Shown here piece after piece: positions 31,829-39,968 of a stretch of 64,000 nt of DNA. Positions within the stretch are counted from its first letter, which is position 1, and each line of letters begins with the position of its first letter. The stretch comes from CAYRJD01 sp965212125. Lineage in GTDB: Bacteria; Actinomycetota; Acidimicrobiia; Acidimicrobiales; Poriferisodalaceae. The notes under the pieces were generated by a model that was not told the origin of the DNA, ran no database searches, and worked only from the letters and a program-made list of their open reading frames with translations. Both the position numbers and the translations under genes were made by a program. The DNA lies in assembly GCA_965212125.1 (NCBI GenBank), contig OZ243045.1, positions 1,984,001 to 2,048,000 on the forward strand, in the 5' to 3' direction.

Positions 31829-32499
31829 TAGTCGTGGCTCACCAAAATTCGTTTGGCGGCGAACGAGCCGACCCCCACCGTGCCTTCTTTCATCTCAACC
31901 GTTGTCGCACCTTCGGGTGAAACGGTCACCACCTTGCCGCCCCTGCCCGGCATCAGGCCGGACTCCTCCAGAAAGGTCAGCTGACCTTCAGCAAACTCCA
32001 GCTCTTCGGGAATGCGGCGCACCACAAAGCTCGCAAGCGGGTCAATCTCCACCAGCGGAACAACGTCAACGGGTGAGTGGTAGTCGGTGCCAGGAATCGG
32101 GTTGCCGTGCGGGCAGGTGTTGGGATCGTTCAGCACCTTGACCAGGGCCTTCTCCACGTTGGGCGAGATGACGTGCTCCCAGCGACCTGCCTCGTGATGA
32201 GCTTCCGCCCAACTCAGCTTCAAAATGTCGGTAAGAAATCGCTCGGCCAGGCGGTGGCGCCGCACCACGGTGGTGGCGATTTTTTCCCCCTCCGGCGTTA
32301 GTGAAATGTGAGCTTCGTTAACTATGACCAAGCCCTCGCTCTCCATGCGCCGCATCATTTCCGACACGGCCGGGCGTGACACGGCCATGCGTTCGGCAAT
32401 GCGCGCCTGAATCACTTCTAGACCGTCTTCGGCCAGCTCGTAGATGGTTTCGCTGTACTCCTCAAAAGCTGGGTGGTGTTCCGTCGGCGTGTACCCCAT
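31828..32499 (-). CDS. DtxR/IdeR-family metal-dependent repressor
   Basis: 223 residues from ATG 32499 (TTG 32508 is an alternative). The N-terminal wHTH (IQARIAERMAVSRPAVSEMMRRMESEGLV), dimerisation and metal-binding helices (RHRLAERFLTDIL, EAHHEAGRWEHVIS, CPHGNPIPG) and a C-terminal SH3/FeoA-like domain (about 145-220) are complete. Such proteins bind Fe2+ or Mn2+ and repress uptake genes or activate storage genes. Its place upstream of bfd and bfr supports iron. I see no clear 19-bp iron box around it. Confidence 0.9.
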   Translation of the reverse strand: MGYTPTEHHPAFEEYSETIYELAEDGLEVIQARIAERMAVSRPAVSEMMRRMESEGLVIVNEAHISLTPEGEKIATTVVRRHRLAERFLTDILKLSWAEAHHEAGRWEHVISPNVEKALVKVLNDPNTCPHGNPIPGTDYHSPVDVVPLVEIDPLASFVVRRIPEELEFAEGQLTFLEESGLMPGRGGKVVTVSPEGATTVEMKEGTVGVGSFAAKRILVSHD

Positions 32500-32639
32500 A
32501 GAGGGCAAGGCTACTGCGATATTTGGCTACCGTCTTATTGGGGCGGCCGCTTATTAGGGCATTTGCGGCTGTGTCGTCTAGCGTCAGCGTGCGCGGACAC
32601 GTATTAGTCACGCATTAGTTAAGGACAATCGAGGCAGCC

Positions 32640-33935
32640 ATGAGATTTAGCATTTTTTATGAACATCAGTTACCACGCCCGTGGGAGCCAGGCGATGAGT
32701 CTCGCATTATGAAAGAGGCTCTGGAGCAGGTGCAACTTGCCGACAAGCTGGGCTATTCCACGGTGTGGGAAGTGGAGCATCACTTTCTGGAGGAGTACAG
32801 CCACTCGTCCGCGCCGGAGGTGTTTCTGGCTGCCTGCGCCGCCACCACCGAAAACATCAAGATCGGCCATGGCATCGTGCCAGCGCTGCCGGGTTACAAC
32901 CATCCCGCGCGGGTGGCCGAGCGCATCGCCACATTGGACATCGTCTCCGACGGGCGGGTTCAGTTCGGCACCGGCGAAACGTCAAGCGACGCAGAGCTGG
33001 TTGGCTTTCAAGTGGAGCGAGAGCACAAGCGGGCGATGTGGGAAGAGTCGGTTCCGCAGATCGCTCGCATGATGTACCAAGAGCCATACGAGGGTTATGA
33101 CGGCAAGTGGTTTTCAATGCCGCCCCGCAACTTGGTGCCGAAGCCGATACAGAAGCCGCACCCGCCCATCTGGGTGGCTTGCAGTCAGCGTGAGACCATT
33201 CTTATGGCCGGCCGGCGTGGCATCGGCGCGCTCAGCTTTTCGTTTATCGATCCGGACGAAGCCGCCACCTGGGTGAGCGACTACTACGCCGAGTTTGACA
33301 AGTGCGAAGATCCGATCGGTCTGGCGCCCAATCCAAATCTGGCGGTCGTTTCAGGCTTCATGTGCCACAAGGACGAACAGACCGCGCTCGACCGCGGCCT
33401 TGACGGATTCCATTTCTTTGCCTACTCGCTTTCGCACTACTACATCCACGGCAACCATGTGCCGGGGCAGACAAACATCTGGGAAGAGTTTGAGCAGAAT
33501 CGCGAAGAGATGGGCTTTGAGCGAATCAACGCCCTCACCGACGTGGCGCGTCTGCAAACGGGCGGGTTCGCACCCGACGGGTCCTCAGAAGGTGGGTTCG
33601 TAGCCGAGGAGCTTCCAGGTGGCGGGCTCAATTCGCTGCGAGGCTGCATTGGCACGCCCGACCAGATCCGCGAGTTTGTGCGCGGCTACGAAAAGGCTGG
33701 TGTTGACGAGATCATTTTCGTTAGCCAGGCCGGCAAGAACAAGCACGAAGACATCTGCGAATCAATGGAGTTGTTCGCCGCTGAGGTAATGCCCGAGTTT
33801 GCCGAGCGAGCCGACGACATCGAAGCCGCCAAACTTGAGCGTCACGCCGAAGCAATCGAGCGCCTCAGCAACATCAGCCACATAGACAAAAACCCAGAGG
33901 TTGAAGAGCGGATAGTCGCTAACCCGCAGTCTTGA
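32640..33935 (+). CDS. Luciferase-like (LLM) flavin-dependent monooxygenase 1
   Basis: 431 residues. TIM-barrel bacterial luciferase family: MRFSIFYEHQLPRPW start, LADKLGYSTVWEVEHHF, IKIGHGIV, HPARVAERIATLDIVSDGRVQFGTGE and PHPPIWVACSQ. The C-terminal IGTPDQIREFVRGYEKAGVDEIIFVSQAGKNKHEDICESMELFAAEVMPEF is shared with the paralogue at 35211. These enzymes use FMNH2 or F420 to oxidise small organic substrates. An MFS gene overlaps its stop (TTGA), suggesting uptake and oxidation in one operon. The substrate is unknown. Confidence 0.88.
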   Translation: MRFSIFYEHQLPRPWEPGDESRIMKEALEQVQLADKLGYSTVWEVEHHFLEEYSHSSAPEVFLAACAATTENIKIGHGIVPALPGYNHPARVAERIATLDIVSDGRVQFGTGETSSDAELVGFQVEREHKRAMWEESVPQIARMMYQEPYEGYDGKWFSMPPRNLVPKPIQKPHPPIWVACSQRETILMAGRRGIGALSFSFIDPDEAATWVSDYYAEFDKCEDPIGLAPNPNLAVVSGFMCHKDEQTALDRGLDGFHFFAYSLSHYYIHGNHVPGQTNIWEEFEQNREEMGFERINALTDVARLQTGGFAPDGSSEGGFVAEELPGGGLNSLRGCIGTPDQIREFVRGYEKAGVDEIIFVSQAGKNKHEDICESMELFAAEVMPEFAERADDIEAAKLERHAEAIERLSNISHIDKNPEVEERIVANPQS

Positions 33936-35131
33936 CCGCGGGCCTGCGCCCGCCACGCCGCGTCTGGCTCTATGTAGCCGGGGTTATGGGGCCGTTCGGT
34001 GGCGGCGTGATGAACCCGATGATTCCCGAACTGCGGGAAACGTTCGGCGTGTCCACCAGCACCGTGGCCTGGGGTTTCACCGGCTATCTGCTGCCGTTCG
34101 CTGTGTTGTTGCTGGTGTCGGGCACGCTCGGCACTCGTTGGGGAGTGGCGCGCTCGCTGCGTGTCGCATTCGCTTTGTATGTGCCTGCCACCTTGTTCTG
34201 CGTTATCGCTCCCAACTTCGCTTGGTTCATGGTCGGGCGGGTGATCCAGGGTTCGCTCAACGCATTCATGACGCCGCTGCTCATCACGTTTCTTACAGAA
34301 GACATTGTTCATACTCGGCGTGGGCGCGTGGTCGGTCTTTATGCGGTGTTTCAGTCGTTCGGCCAGCTCTTGGCGCCACTGGTTGGTGGGATAAGCGCAG
34401 ATATTGACTGGCGGCTTGCGTTTGTAATGGTCGCAGTTGTCTCCGCGTTGGTGGCGATCAAGCTGCCATCAGGGGGACGACCAAGCCCGGCCGGCTCCAC
34501 CGGCTCCGCCGGCGTGCCCGGGGCTAGCCAAACCGGCGGACTGAACTTTCGTTCGCTCTTGCGCCGCCCGACCTTGTTGTTGGGAATGACTGCGGCCGCC
34601 GCAGCCGCCGGACCCATCAACGTCGTAGTGCTGGTGTCGCTGACCATGCGTGACGAGCTTGGTCTTTCCGGTGCAACCACCGGCATTTTGTTGTTAGCTG
34701 GCACCGGCTCCGCGGTGCTGCTGGTGCAACCGTGGGGGAGATTGATTGATGCCTGGGGCGCACGCCGCGCCGTGGTCGCAGCGCTTGTGCTGTCTGGGTT
34801 GTTGGTGGCGCTTTTGGGCACGCTTGATTCGGTTCTAGTTGTGACCCTTGTTTGGATCGCTACCGGTGCTGCGATTCAGTTCGTGGTGGTCGGGTTTCTG
34901 GCTTTAGCGGTCAATGCCGACACGGAAAACCGCGGCGGTGTGGTCAGTCTCACGTTGGCGCATCGCTTCTTCGGCCACAGCTTGGGCACGCTTATCTGGG
35001 TGCCGGTTTTCACCATCAGTCCGGGCACCGCATACGTCGCTTCGGCTCTGGTTGCCGTGCTGGCGATCGCCGCGGTAATGGCCACAGGCTTGGGCCAAAA
35101 GGGCGAGGCAGGCTCGCCCGAAAAGAGCTAA
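33932..35131 (+). CDS. MFS transporter between two LLM monooxygenases
   Basis: 399 residues from TTG 33932, which overlaps the stop of the upstream monooxygenase. About twelve membrane helices; GTRWGVARSLRVAFALY fits the TM2-TM3 MFS loop. The position suggests transport of the monooxygenase substrate or product. A Ser/Gly/Pro cytoplasmic linker (about 180-205) separates the two halves. Confidence 0.83.
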   Translation: MTAGLRPPRRVWLYVAGVMGPFGGGVMNPMIPELRETFGVSTSTVAWGFTGYLLPFAVLLLVSGTLGTRWGVARSLRVAFALYVPATLFCVIAPNFAWFMVGRVIQGSLNAFMTPLLITFLTEDIVHTRRGRVVGLYAVFQSFGQLLAPLVGGISADIDWRLAFVMVAVVSALVAIKLPSGGRPSPAGSTGSAGVPGASQTGGLNFRSLLRRPTLLLGMTAAAAAAGPINVVVLVSLTMRDELGLSGATTGILLLAGTGSAVLLVQPWGRLIDAWGARRAVVAALVLSGLLVALLGTLDSVLVVTLVWIATGAAIQFVVVGFLALAVNADTENRGGVVSLTLAHRFFGHSLGTLIWVPVFTISPGTAYVASALVAVLAIAAVMATGLGQKGEAGSPEKS

Positions 35132-35210
35132 GCAAGGCCGCGCAAACGCGTTAAGCAAGCGCAACCGCACAAAGCAAACGCAACCGTCTGCTAAGCAGAC
35201 ATACTGCGGT

Positions 35211-36443
35211 ATGAAATTCGGCATCTTTTACGAGCTCCAGTTGCCCCGCCCCTGGGCTGAACACTCTGAGTACAACCTATTTCAGCAGGCGCTTGATCAA
35301 ATTGAGCTGGCTGACAAGTTGGGTTACGACTATGCGTGGGAAGTGGAGCATCACTTTTTGGAGGAGTACAGCCACTCGTCCGCGCCTGAGGTTTTTCTGG
35401 GCGCCGCCAGCCAGCGAACCAAAAACATTCGGCTCGGCCACGGCATCGTGCAGCTACCCACCAACCATCCGGCTCGGGTGGCGGAGCGCGTCTCAACGCT
35501 TGATCTAGTCAGCGGCGGTCGGGTAGAGCTGGGCATCGGTGAGGGTTCTTCGGTTACCGAGTTGCATCCGTTTGACCGCCGGTTTCGAGACAAGCGAGTG
35601 GTCTGGGAAGATGCTGTGCGTTGCATGATGCCGATGTTCACCGCCACCGACGCGGCATACGAAGGCGACGTGTTCAACTTCCCCAGCCGCAACGTGCTGC
35701 CCAAGCCGCTGCAAAAACCGCATCCGCCGCTGTGGGTGGCTTGTAGTCAGCTTGACACCATCGTTATGGCAGCCAAGCGTGGCATGGGTGCGCTGGGCTT
35801 TTCGTTCGTGTCTGCCGACGCCGCCCAGGCCTGGGTAAATGCGTACTACAACACCTACACGAATCACTTTGAGCCGCTGTGCGACTACCAAACCAACCCG
35901 GCGGTAGCGATAGTGAGCCCGTTTATGTGTGCTCCGACCGACGAAGAGGCCCAAGCCAAGGCTGAGGGCTGGACGTTTTTCCAGTTCGCCTTGGTTTTCT
36001 ATAACTCACACGGTCCGGTTGATCCGGGGTCGGTCAATCTGTGGGAGGAATATCAAAGCTGGAAGAAAACCGAGAAGGGGCAAAAGGCTGACCGCACGGT
36101 TGGTCTGGTCGGCTCGCCGGAGACGATTGTGCGCCAGCTTGAGTTGTATCAGAAGGCGCATGTGGATCAGGTGATCTTGCTAAATCAGGCTGGCAAAAAC
36201 ACCCACGAAGACATCTGCTCCAGTCTGGAGTTGTTTGCGAACGAGGTAATGCCGGAGTTTCACGCCCGTGAGGCCGAGCATCAGGCCTGGAAGGAAGCGG
36301 TGCTGGCTAAAGACATAGAGCTAGAAGACATTGACACCGATCTGTACCAGATGATAACTAACCAGACTCCGGTGGAAAAGCGGGAGCGGATTGAAGCCAA
36401 AAAGCGCGAGGCGCGCGCCAAGGCGGCGGTGGGGCTTGACTGA
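35211..36443 (+). CDS. Luciferase-like (LLM) flavin-dependent monooxygenase 2
   Basis: 410 residues. Paralogue of the protein at 32640, sharing WEVEHHFLEEYSHSSAPEVFL exactly, HPARVAERVSTLDLVSGGRVELGIGEG, PKPLQKPHPPLWVACSQ and the QAGKNTHEDICSSLELFANEVMPEF end. It lacks the ~30-residue Gly-rich insert seen near 315-345 of the first copy. The divergence is high elsewhere, so the two probably act on different substrates or steps. Confidence 0.88.
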   Translation: MKFGIFYELQLPRPWAEHSEYNLFQQALDQIELADKLGYDYAWEVEHHFLEEYSHSSAPEVFLGAASQRTKNIRLGHGIVQLPTNHPARVAERVSTLDLVSGGRVELGIGEGSSVTELHPFDRRFRDKRVVWEDAVRCMMPMFTATDAAYEGDVFNFPSRNVLPKPLQKPHPPLWVACSQLDTIVMAAKRGMGALGFSFVSADAAQAWVNAYYNTYTNHFEPLCDYQTNPAVAIVSPFMCAPTDEEAQAKAEGWTFFQFALVFYNSHGPVDPGSVNLWEEYQSWKKTEKGQKADRTVGLVGSPETIVRQLELYQKAHVDQVILLNQAGKNTHEDICSSLELFANEVMPEFHAREAEHQAWKEAVLAKDIELEDIDTDLYQMITNQTPVEKRERIEAKKREARAKAAVGLD

Positions 36444-36462
36444 CCTGGGCTAGTTGGTCGGG

Positions 36463-37338
36463 CTAGCGCTTGGGCAGCCAGTCCGCTATGGCTTGGCCGA
36501 TTTCGTCCGGGCTGTCTTCTTGCGCAAAGTGATTGCCCGCCACCGTTACCTCGGTTTGATTTGGCCAGCTGCGGCAATACTCAAGCGGCGATCCGTTCAA
36601 GATTGCGCCCGGCTCGCAGTTGATTAGCAGCTTGGGCACATCGCTGGTCTCCAGCCACTTGCCGTAAGCGCTAACTATTTCCACAACGTCGGCCGGCTCA
36701 CCTGAGATAGGAATCTGGCGTGGCCAGGTAAGCGTGGGGCGGCGATGCTGCGGCTCAACGAACGGGCGGCGGTACTCGTTCATCTCATCATCGCTGAGCT
36801 GACGAATGATCGAGCCCGGCAAGACCGCCTCCACAAACAGGTTGTTCTCAATCACCAGTTCCTCGCCAGCCGGGCTGCGGAAGCCCTGAAAAATCTCAGC
36901 GGCGGCCTCGGGCCATTCCTCCCAGGTAACCGGGCGAACTATCGATTCAAGGTAGGCGATGCCACCCACCCGGTCGCGGTGGCGGTTGGCCCAGTCAAAC
37001 CCAAGTGCGGAGCCCCAGTCGTGAATCACGAACGTGACGTGGTCGCCGAGGTCAAGCTGATCTAGCAGGCCGTCCAAATATTCCCGATGCTCAACGAACG
37101 TGTAGGAGTCCGGGCCGGTGTCGTCCAGCTTGTCGGAGTCGCCCTGCCCGATCAGGTCGGGCGCTATGCAGCGCGCCATTGGTGACACATGCCCCACGAT
37201 GTTGCGCCACAGATACGACGAGGTTGGGTTGCCGTGCAAAAACACAACCGGGTCGCCGCTGCCGCTCTCGTGGTAAGCCATCTGCTTGCCGTTGACGGTC
37301 AGGTATTTCTTAGAAAGTGGTTCCGCGCTGATAGGCAT
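36463..37338 (-). CDS. Haloalkane dehalogenase (LinB/DhaA type)
   Basis: 291 residues from ATG 37338. The alpha/beta-hydrolase fold has all dehalogenase residues: HGNPTSSYLWRN with N37, nucleophile D107 followed by halide-binding W108 (HDWGSALGFDWA), acid E131 (YLESI) and base H270 (AGNHFAQED). The cap region and end (NQTEVTVAGNHFAQEDSPDEIG) closely resemble LinB of subfamily II. It hydrolyses carbon-halogen bonds to alcohol and halide. It is convergent with the second monooxygenase. Marine Actinobacteria often carry such genes; the natural substrate is unknown. Confidence 0.92.
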   Translation of the reverse strand: MPISAEPLSKKYLTVNGKQMAYHESGSGDPVVFLHGNPTSSYLWRNIVGHVSPMARCIAPDLIGQGDSDKLDDTGPDSYTFVEHREYLDGLLDQLDLGDHVTFVIHDWGSALGFDWANRHRDRVGGIAYLESIVRPVTWEEWPEAAAEIFQGFRSPAGEELVIENNLFVEAVLPGSIIRQLSDDEMNEYRRPFVEPQHRRPTLTWPRQIPISGEPADVVEIVSAYGKWLETSDVPKLLINCEPGAILNGSPLEYCRSWPNQTEVTVAGNHFAQEDSPDEIGQAIADWLPKR

Positions 37339-37460
37339 AAAGGGTTCTCCTGTTTTGCGTTTTGCGGGCTCGGCCTTAGTGGCAGCCGCTGTGGGTTCGT
37401 CAGGCTACGACCCGCCCGCCGCGCCTGCCGTTTTACGCCTGCTGTTCTACGCCCGCCGCT

Positions 37461-38333
37461 TTACGCTCGTCGAAAGAAAAGCTGAAACTCGACCACTCCG
37501 AAGTCGTCGGCTTGGGCGACGATTCCCGCGCTGGGTGTGGTTACGTCGAAGTCGGCAAACACGACGTCGGCTGTGCCGACCACCACGATTAGCTCGCCCA
37601 CGATCCGGGCTTCTAGCTCAAAATCCGTTGGGACGGGAATGCCGTTGACCGTCAGCAACCCGCGAGCGGTTCCACTCAGGCTGGCGATGGCATCGGTGCC
37701 TAGCTCGAGCGGCTCCGTCAGTTCAAAAATGCCTAGCGGATTTTCCCTCGTGTTTAATGCTCGGCGCACGGCGGCGTCGCGGCGAGAGTCGTTGGTGGCG
37801 ATGGTTGACAGATCAAAGGTGATCGTTGCCGCCTCTAGCCGATTGTTGCCCGCGTCGGTGGAGATTTGCAGGCTGCCGCTGACTTCGCCGGTGCGGCCAA
37901 CTGCGGTTACACGCCCGATGCGCACCAGTTCTTCTTGCACCCGAAAGCCAACGAACGAACCGGTCGCGCTCTCGTAGGTGAAAGTTCCGATGCTGGTGTC
38001 AACCGCCCACTCGCCCGCCACCGTGAAGGGCGCGGGATCAACTTCGTCTTCGCGTGGTGTGCCAACCGTGGCGGTTGTGCCGTCGTCGTCTGCGGCGTCT
38101 TCTGTAGCTGCTTCCGTTGTGGCTGCCTCCGCGTCGGCGACGGCCGCGTCCAGGTTGACCTCTTCGGGTGTGAACTGAGTCAGCCGCCAGACGCCAACCG
38201 CGACGCCCGCAGCCACTATCACGCCCAGCCCAACCAAGATCCAAATCGTGCGGCGGCGAACCTTGCGTGAGCCCGGCAGAGTGCTCGGCTGGTCGTTGGC
38301 GGGAGTTACTGCGTCGGCATCCACGCCCGCCAA
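37461..38333 (-). CDS. Membrane-anchored YceI-family protein
   Basis: 290 residues. A basic cytoplasmic start and one membrane helix (TIWILVGLGVIVAAGVAVGVW, about 28-48) are followed by an Ala/Glu/Asp linker and a C-terminal YceI lipocalin-like domain (about 110-290: GEWAVDTSIGTFTYES, VSGSLQISTDAGNNRLEAATITFDLSTI, RENPLGIFEL, LLTVNGIPVP). YceI domains bind isoprenoid or other lipids, usually in the periplasm; here the domain is tethered outside the cell membrane. A 50-bp gap separates it from the divergent guaB-like gene. Confidence 0.87.
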   Translation of the reverse strand: MAGVDADAVTPANDQPSTLPGSRKVRRRTIWILVGLGVIVAAGVAVGVWRLTQFTPEEVNLDAAVADAEAATTEAATEDAADDDGTTATVGTPREDEVDPAPFTVAGEWAVDTSIGTFTYESATGSFVGFRVQEELVRIGRVTAVGRTGEVSGSLQISTDAGNNRLEAATITFDLSTIATNDSRRDAAVRRALNTRENPLGIFELTEPLELGTDAIASLSGTARGLLTVNGIPVPTDFELEARIVGELIVVVGTADVVFADFDVTTPSAGIVAQADDFGVVEFQLFFRRA

Positions 38334-38383
38334 AGCTAGTGCCGTGCTGGCACAGGTCTAGGCGCATTTGTTAGATAGCGTCA

Positions 38384-39475
38384 ATGGTTGTGCCGCTAGC
38401 CGAACCGCGAACCGGATTGACATTTGACGACGTTTTGATTGTCCCAAAGCGATCATCGATCAGGACACGTTCAGACGTATCGCTACACACGCAGTTCTCA
38501 CCCCGGCTGGAACTTGAAATCCCGCTGGTGGCGGCAAATATGGACACCATCTGCGAGCATCAGATGGCTGCGGCCATGGCCAAGCTGGGCGGGCTGGGCG
38601 TGATACACCGATATTTAGACCCGCAAGCCCAAGCCGATGAGGTGACCCGAGCAAAGGCGAGCCAATCTGAAACCAGTGGTTCGCTGAAAGTAGCGGCGGC
38701 GGTCGGCATTGACGACCTAGAGGAGCGCTCAAAGCTGTTGGTTGCGGCGGGTGCGGATGCGCTAGTGCTTGACATAGCGCACGCCCATTCCGACCACGCA
38801 ATTGACAGCATCGCCGCGCTGAAAGACCAGCACAGCGACATTGACATAGTCGCGGGAAACGTCGCTACCGCCGCTGGCGCTGTTGATTTGGTCAACGCCG
38901 GTGCGGACGCCATCAAGGTGGGAGTTGGTCCGGGCAGCGTGTGCATAACGCGCACCGTCGCCGGAGTTGGCGTGCCGCAGCTCACCGCCATTGCCGACGT
39001 TGCCGACGCGGTGGATGTGCCCGTCATCGCTGATGGCGGAGTGCGCACGTCTGGCGATATCGCCAAGGCGCTCGCCGCCGGTGCGTCTTCGGTGATGGTC
39101 GGCGGAATGCTGGCCGGCACCAAAGAAACCCCCGGCGAGATAGAGCAAGGTCCGCACGGCTTGCAGAAACGCTTTAGAGGAATGGCGAGCTTTGAGGCGA
39201 TAACGGACCGAGCCAGCCGCCTGGGCGAAGACTTAGACGAGGAATACTTGGAGCACCGTGCGCCCGAGGGAGTGGAAGGTGCGATGCCTTATCGGGGCGA
39301 GGTGGCGACCTTGGTGCGCCAGCTAATGGCCGGGGTTCGCAGCGCTATGAGCTACTCCAACGCCCGCACGCTGGCGGAGTTTCGCGAGCAGGTTGAATTC
39401 GTGCGAGTCACCGCCTTGGGCCTAGCCGAAAACACCGCCCACGCATCCGGCATGTTCGCCGCAAAACAAACATGA
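38384..39475 (+). CDS. CBS-less IMP dehydrogenase / GMP reductase family protein
   Basis: 363 residues. TIM barrel with TFDDVLIVPKRSS, VAANMDTICEHQMAAAMAKLGGLGVIHRY, NAGADAIKVGVGPGSVCITRTVAGVGVPQ (catalytic Cys near 187), VIADGGVRTSGDIAKAL and SSVMVGGMLAGTKETPGE. The CBS pair of IMP dehydrogenase is absent, and the length suits GMP reductase (GMP to IMP), as does MDTICE. The C-terminal PYRGEVATLVRQLMAGVRSAMSYSNA is shared by both enzymes, so the reaction is likely but not certain. The stop overlaps queF as ATGA. Confidence 0.82.
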   Translation: MVVPLAEPRTGLTFDDVLIVPKRSSIRTRSDVSLHTQFSPRLELEIPLVAANMDTICEHQMAAAMAKLGGLGVIHRYLDPQAQADEVTRAKASQSETSGSLKVAAAVGIDDLEERSKLLVAAGADALVLDIAHAHSDHAIDSIAALKDQHSDIDIVAGNVATAAGAVDLVNAGADAIKVGVGPGSVCITRTVAGVGVPQLTAIADVADAVDVPVIADGGVRTSGDIAKALAAGASSVMVGGMLAGTKETPGEIEQGPHGLQKRFRGMASFEAITDRASRLGEDLDEEYLEHRAPEGVEGAMPYRGEVATLVRQLMAGVRSAMSYSNARTLAEFREQVEFVRVTALGLAENTAHASGMFAAKQT

Positions 39476-39930
39476 CACCCCCGGCGGGGCAGACTCCACC
39501 GCCTGCTGGGCAAACCTCGCCGCCGCGCACGTCTCTTCCGCAGCCTGCTGCTACGCCGCCGCCAGCGAACGCCCCCTCACCGGAAACTCTGATTGAGCGG
39601 CTGGAAGCGTTTCCCAATCCGAACCCGGAGCGAGACTATGAGATTCGCTGCGAAACCTCGGAGCTTTCCTGCAACTGCCCGTTCACCGGCCAGCCCGATA
39701 TTGCAACGCTCACCCTCACCTACACGCCCGACCAACACGTGGTGGAGCTCAAATCTCTCAAGATGTACCTGTGGGGTTTCCGCGACATCGCCATCGCTCA
39801 CGAGCAGATAACAAATCAGATTCTGGATGACTTAGTATCCACTCTCTCGCCCCGTAGTATGCGGGTTGAGACAAGTTGGAATGTGCGTGGTGGCATAGCG
39901 ACCACAATCGGCGCTAGCTATCCGTCGTGA
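39472..39930 (+). CDS. queF: NADPH-dependent preQ0 reductase QueF
   Basis: 152 residues. Unimodular QueF: catalytic Cys69 and Asp76 in CPFTGQPD, ELKSLKMYLWGFRDIAIAHEQITNQILDDLV as the nucleotide/substrate motif and ETSWNVRGGIATTI near the end. It reduces the nitrile preQ0 to preQ1 for queuosine in tRNA. A Pro/Thr/Gln-rich N-terminal ~35 residues with a TPPAGQTPPPAGQT repeat precede the domain. No queCDE or tgt is in the window, so preQ0 supply is elsewhere or scavenged. It is translationally coupled to the GMP reductase-like gene. Confidence 0.92.
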   Translation: MTPPAGQTPPPAGQTSPPRTSLPQPAATPPPANAPSPETLIERLEAFPNPNPERDYEIRCETSELSCNCPFTGQPDIATLTLTYTPDQHVVELKSLKMYLWGFRDIAIAHEQITNQILDDLVSTLSPRSMRVETSWNVRGGIATTIGASYPS

Positions 39931-39968
39931 TGTCAATCACACCTACCGCAAAGAGGCCGTAAGCCAAA

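Noticed and set aside
32509..32639. DtxR/IdeR iron box upstream of the dtxR-type gene
   Set aside because: TTATTAGGGCATT-like pieces are present, but they do not form a 19-bp palindrome close to the consensus.
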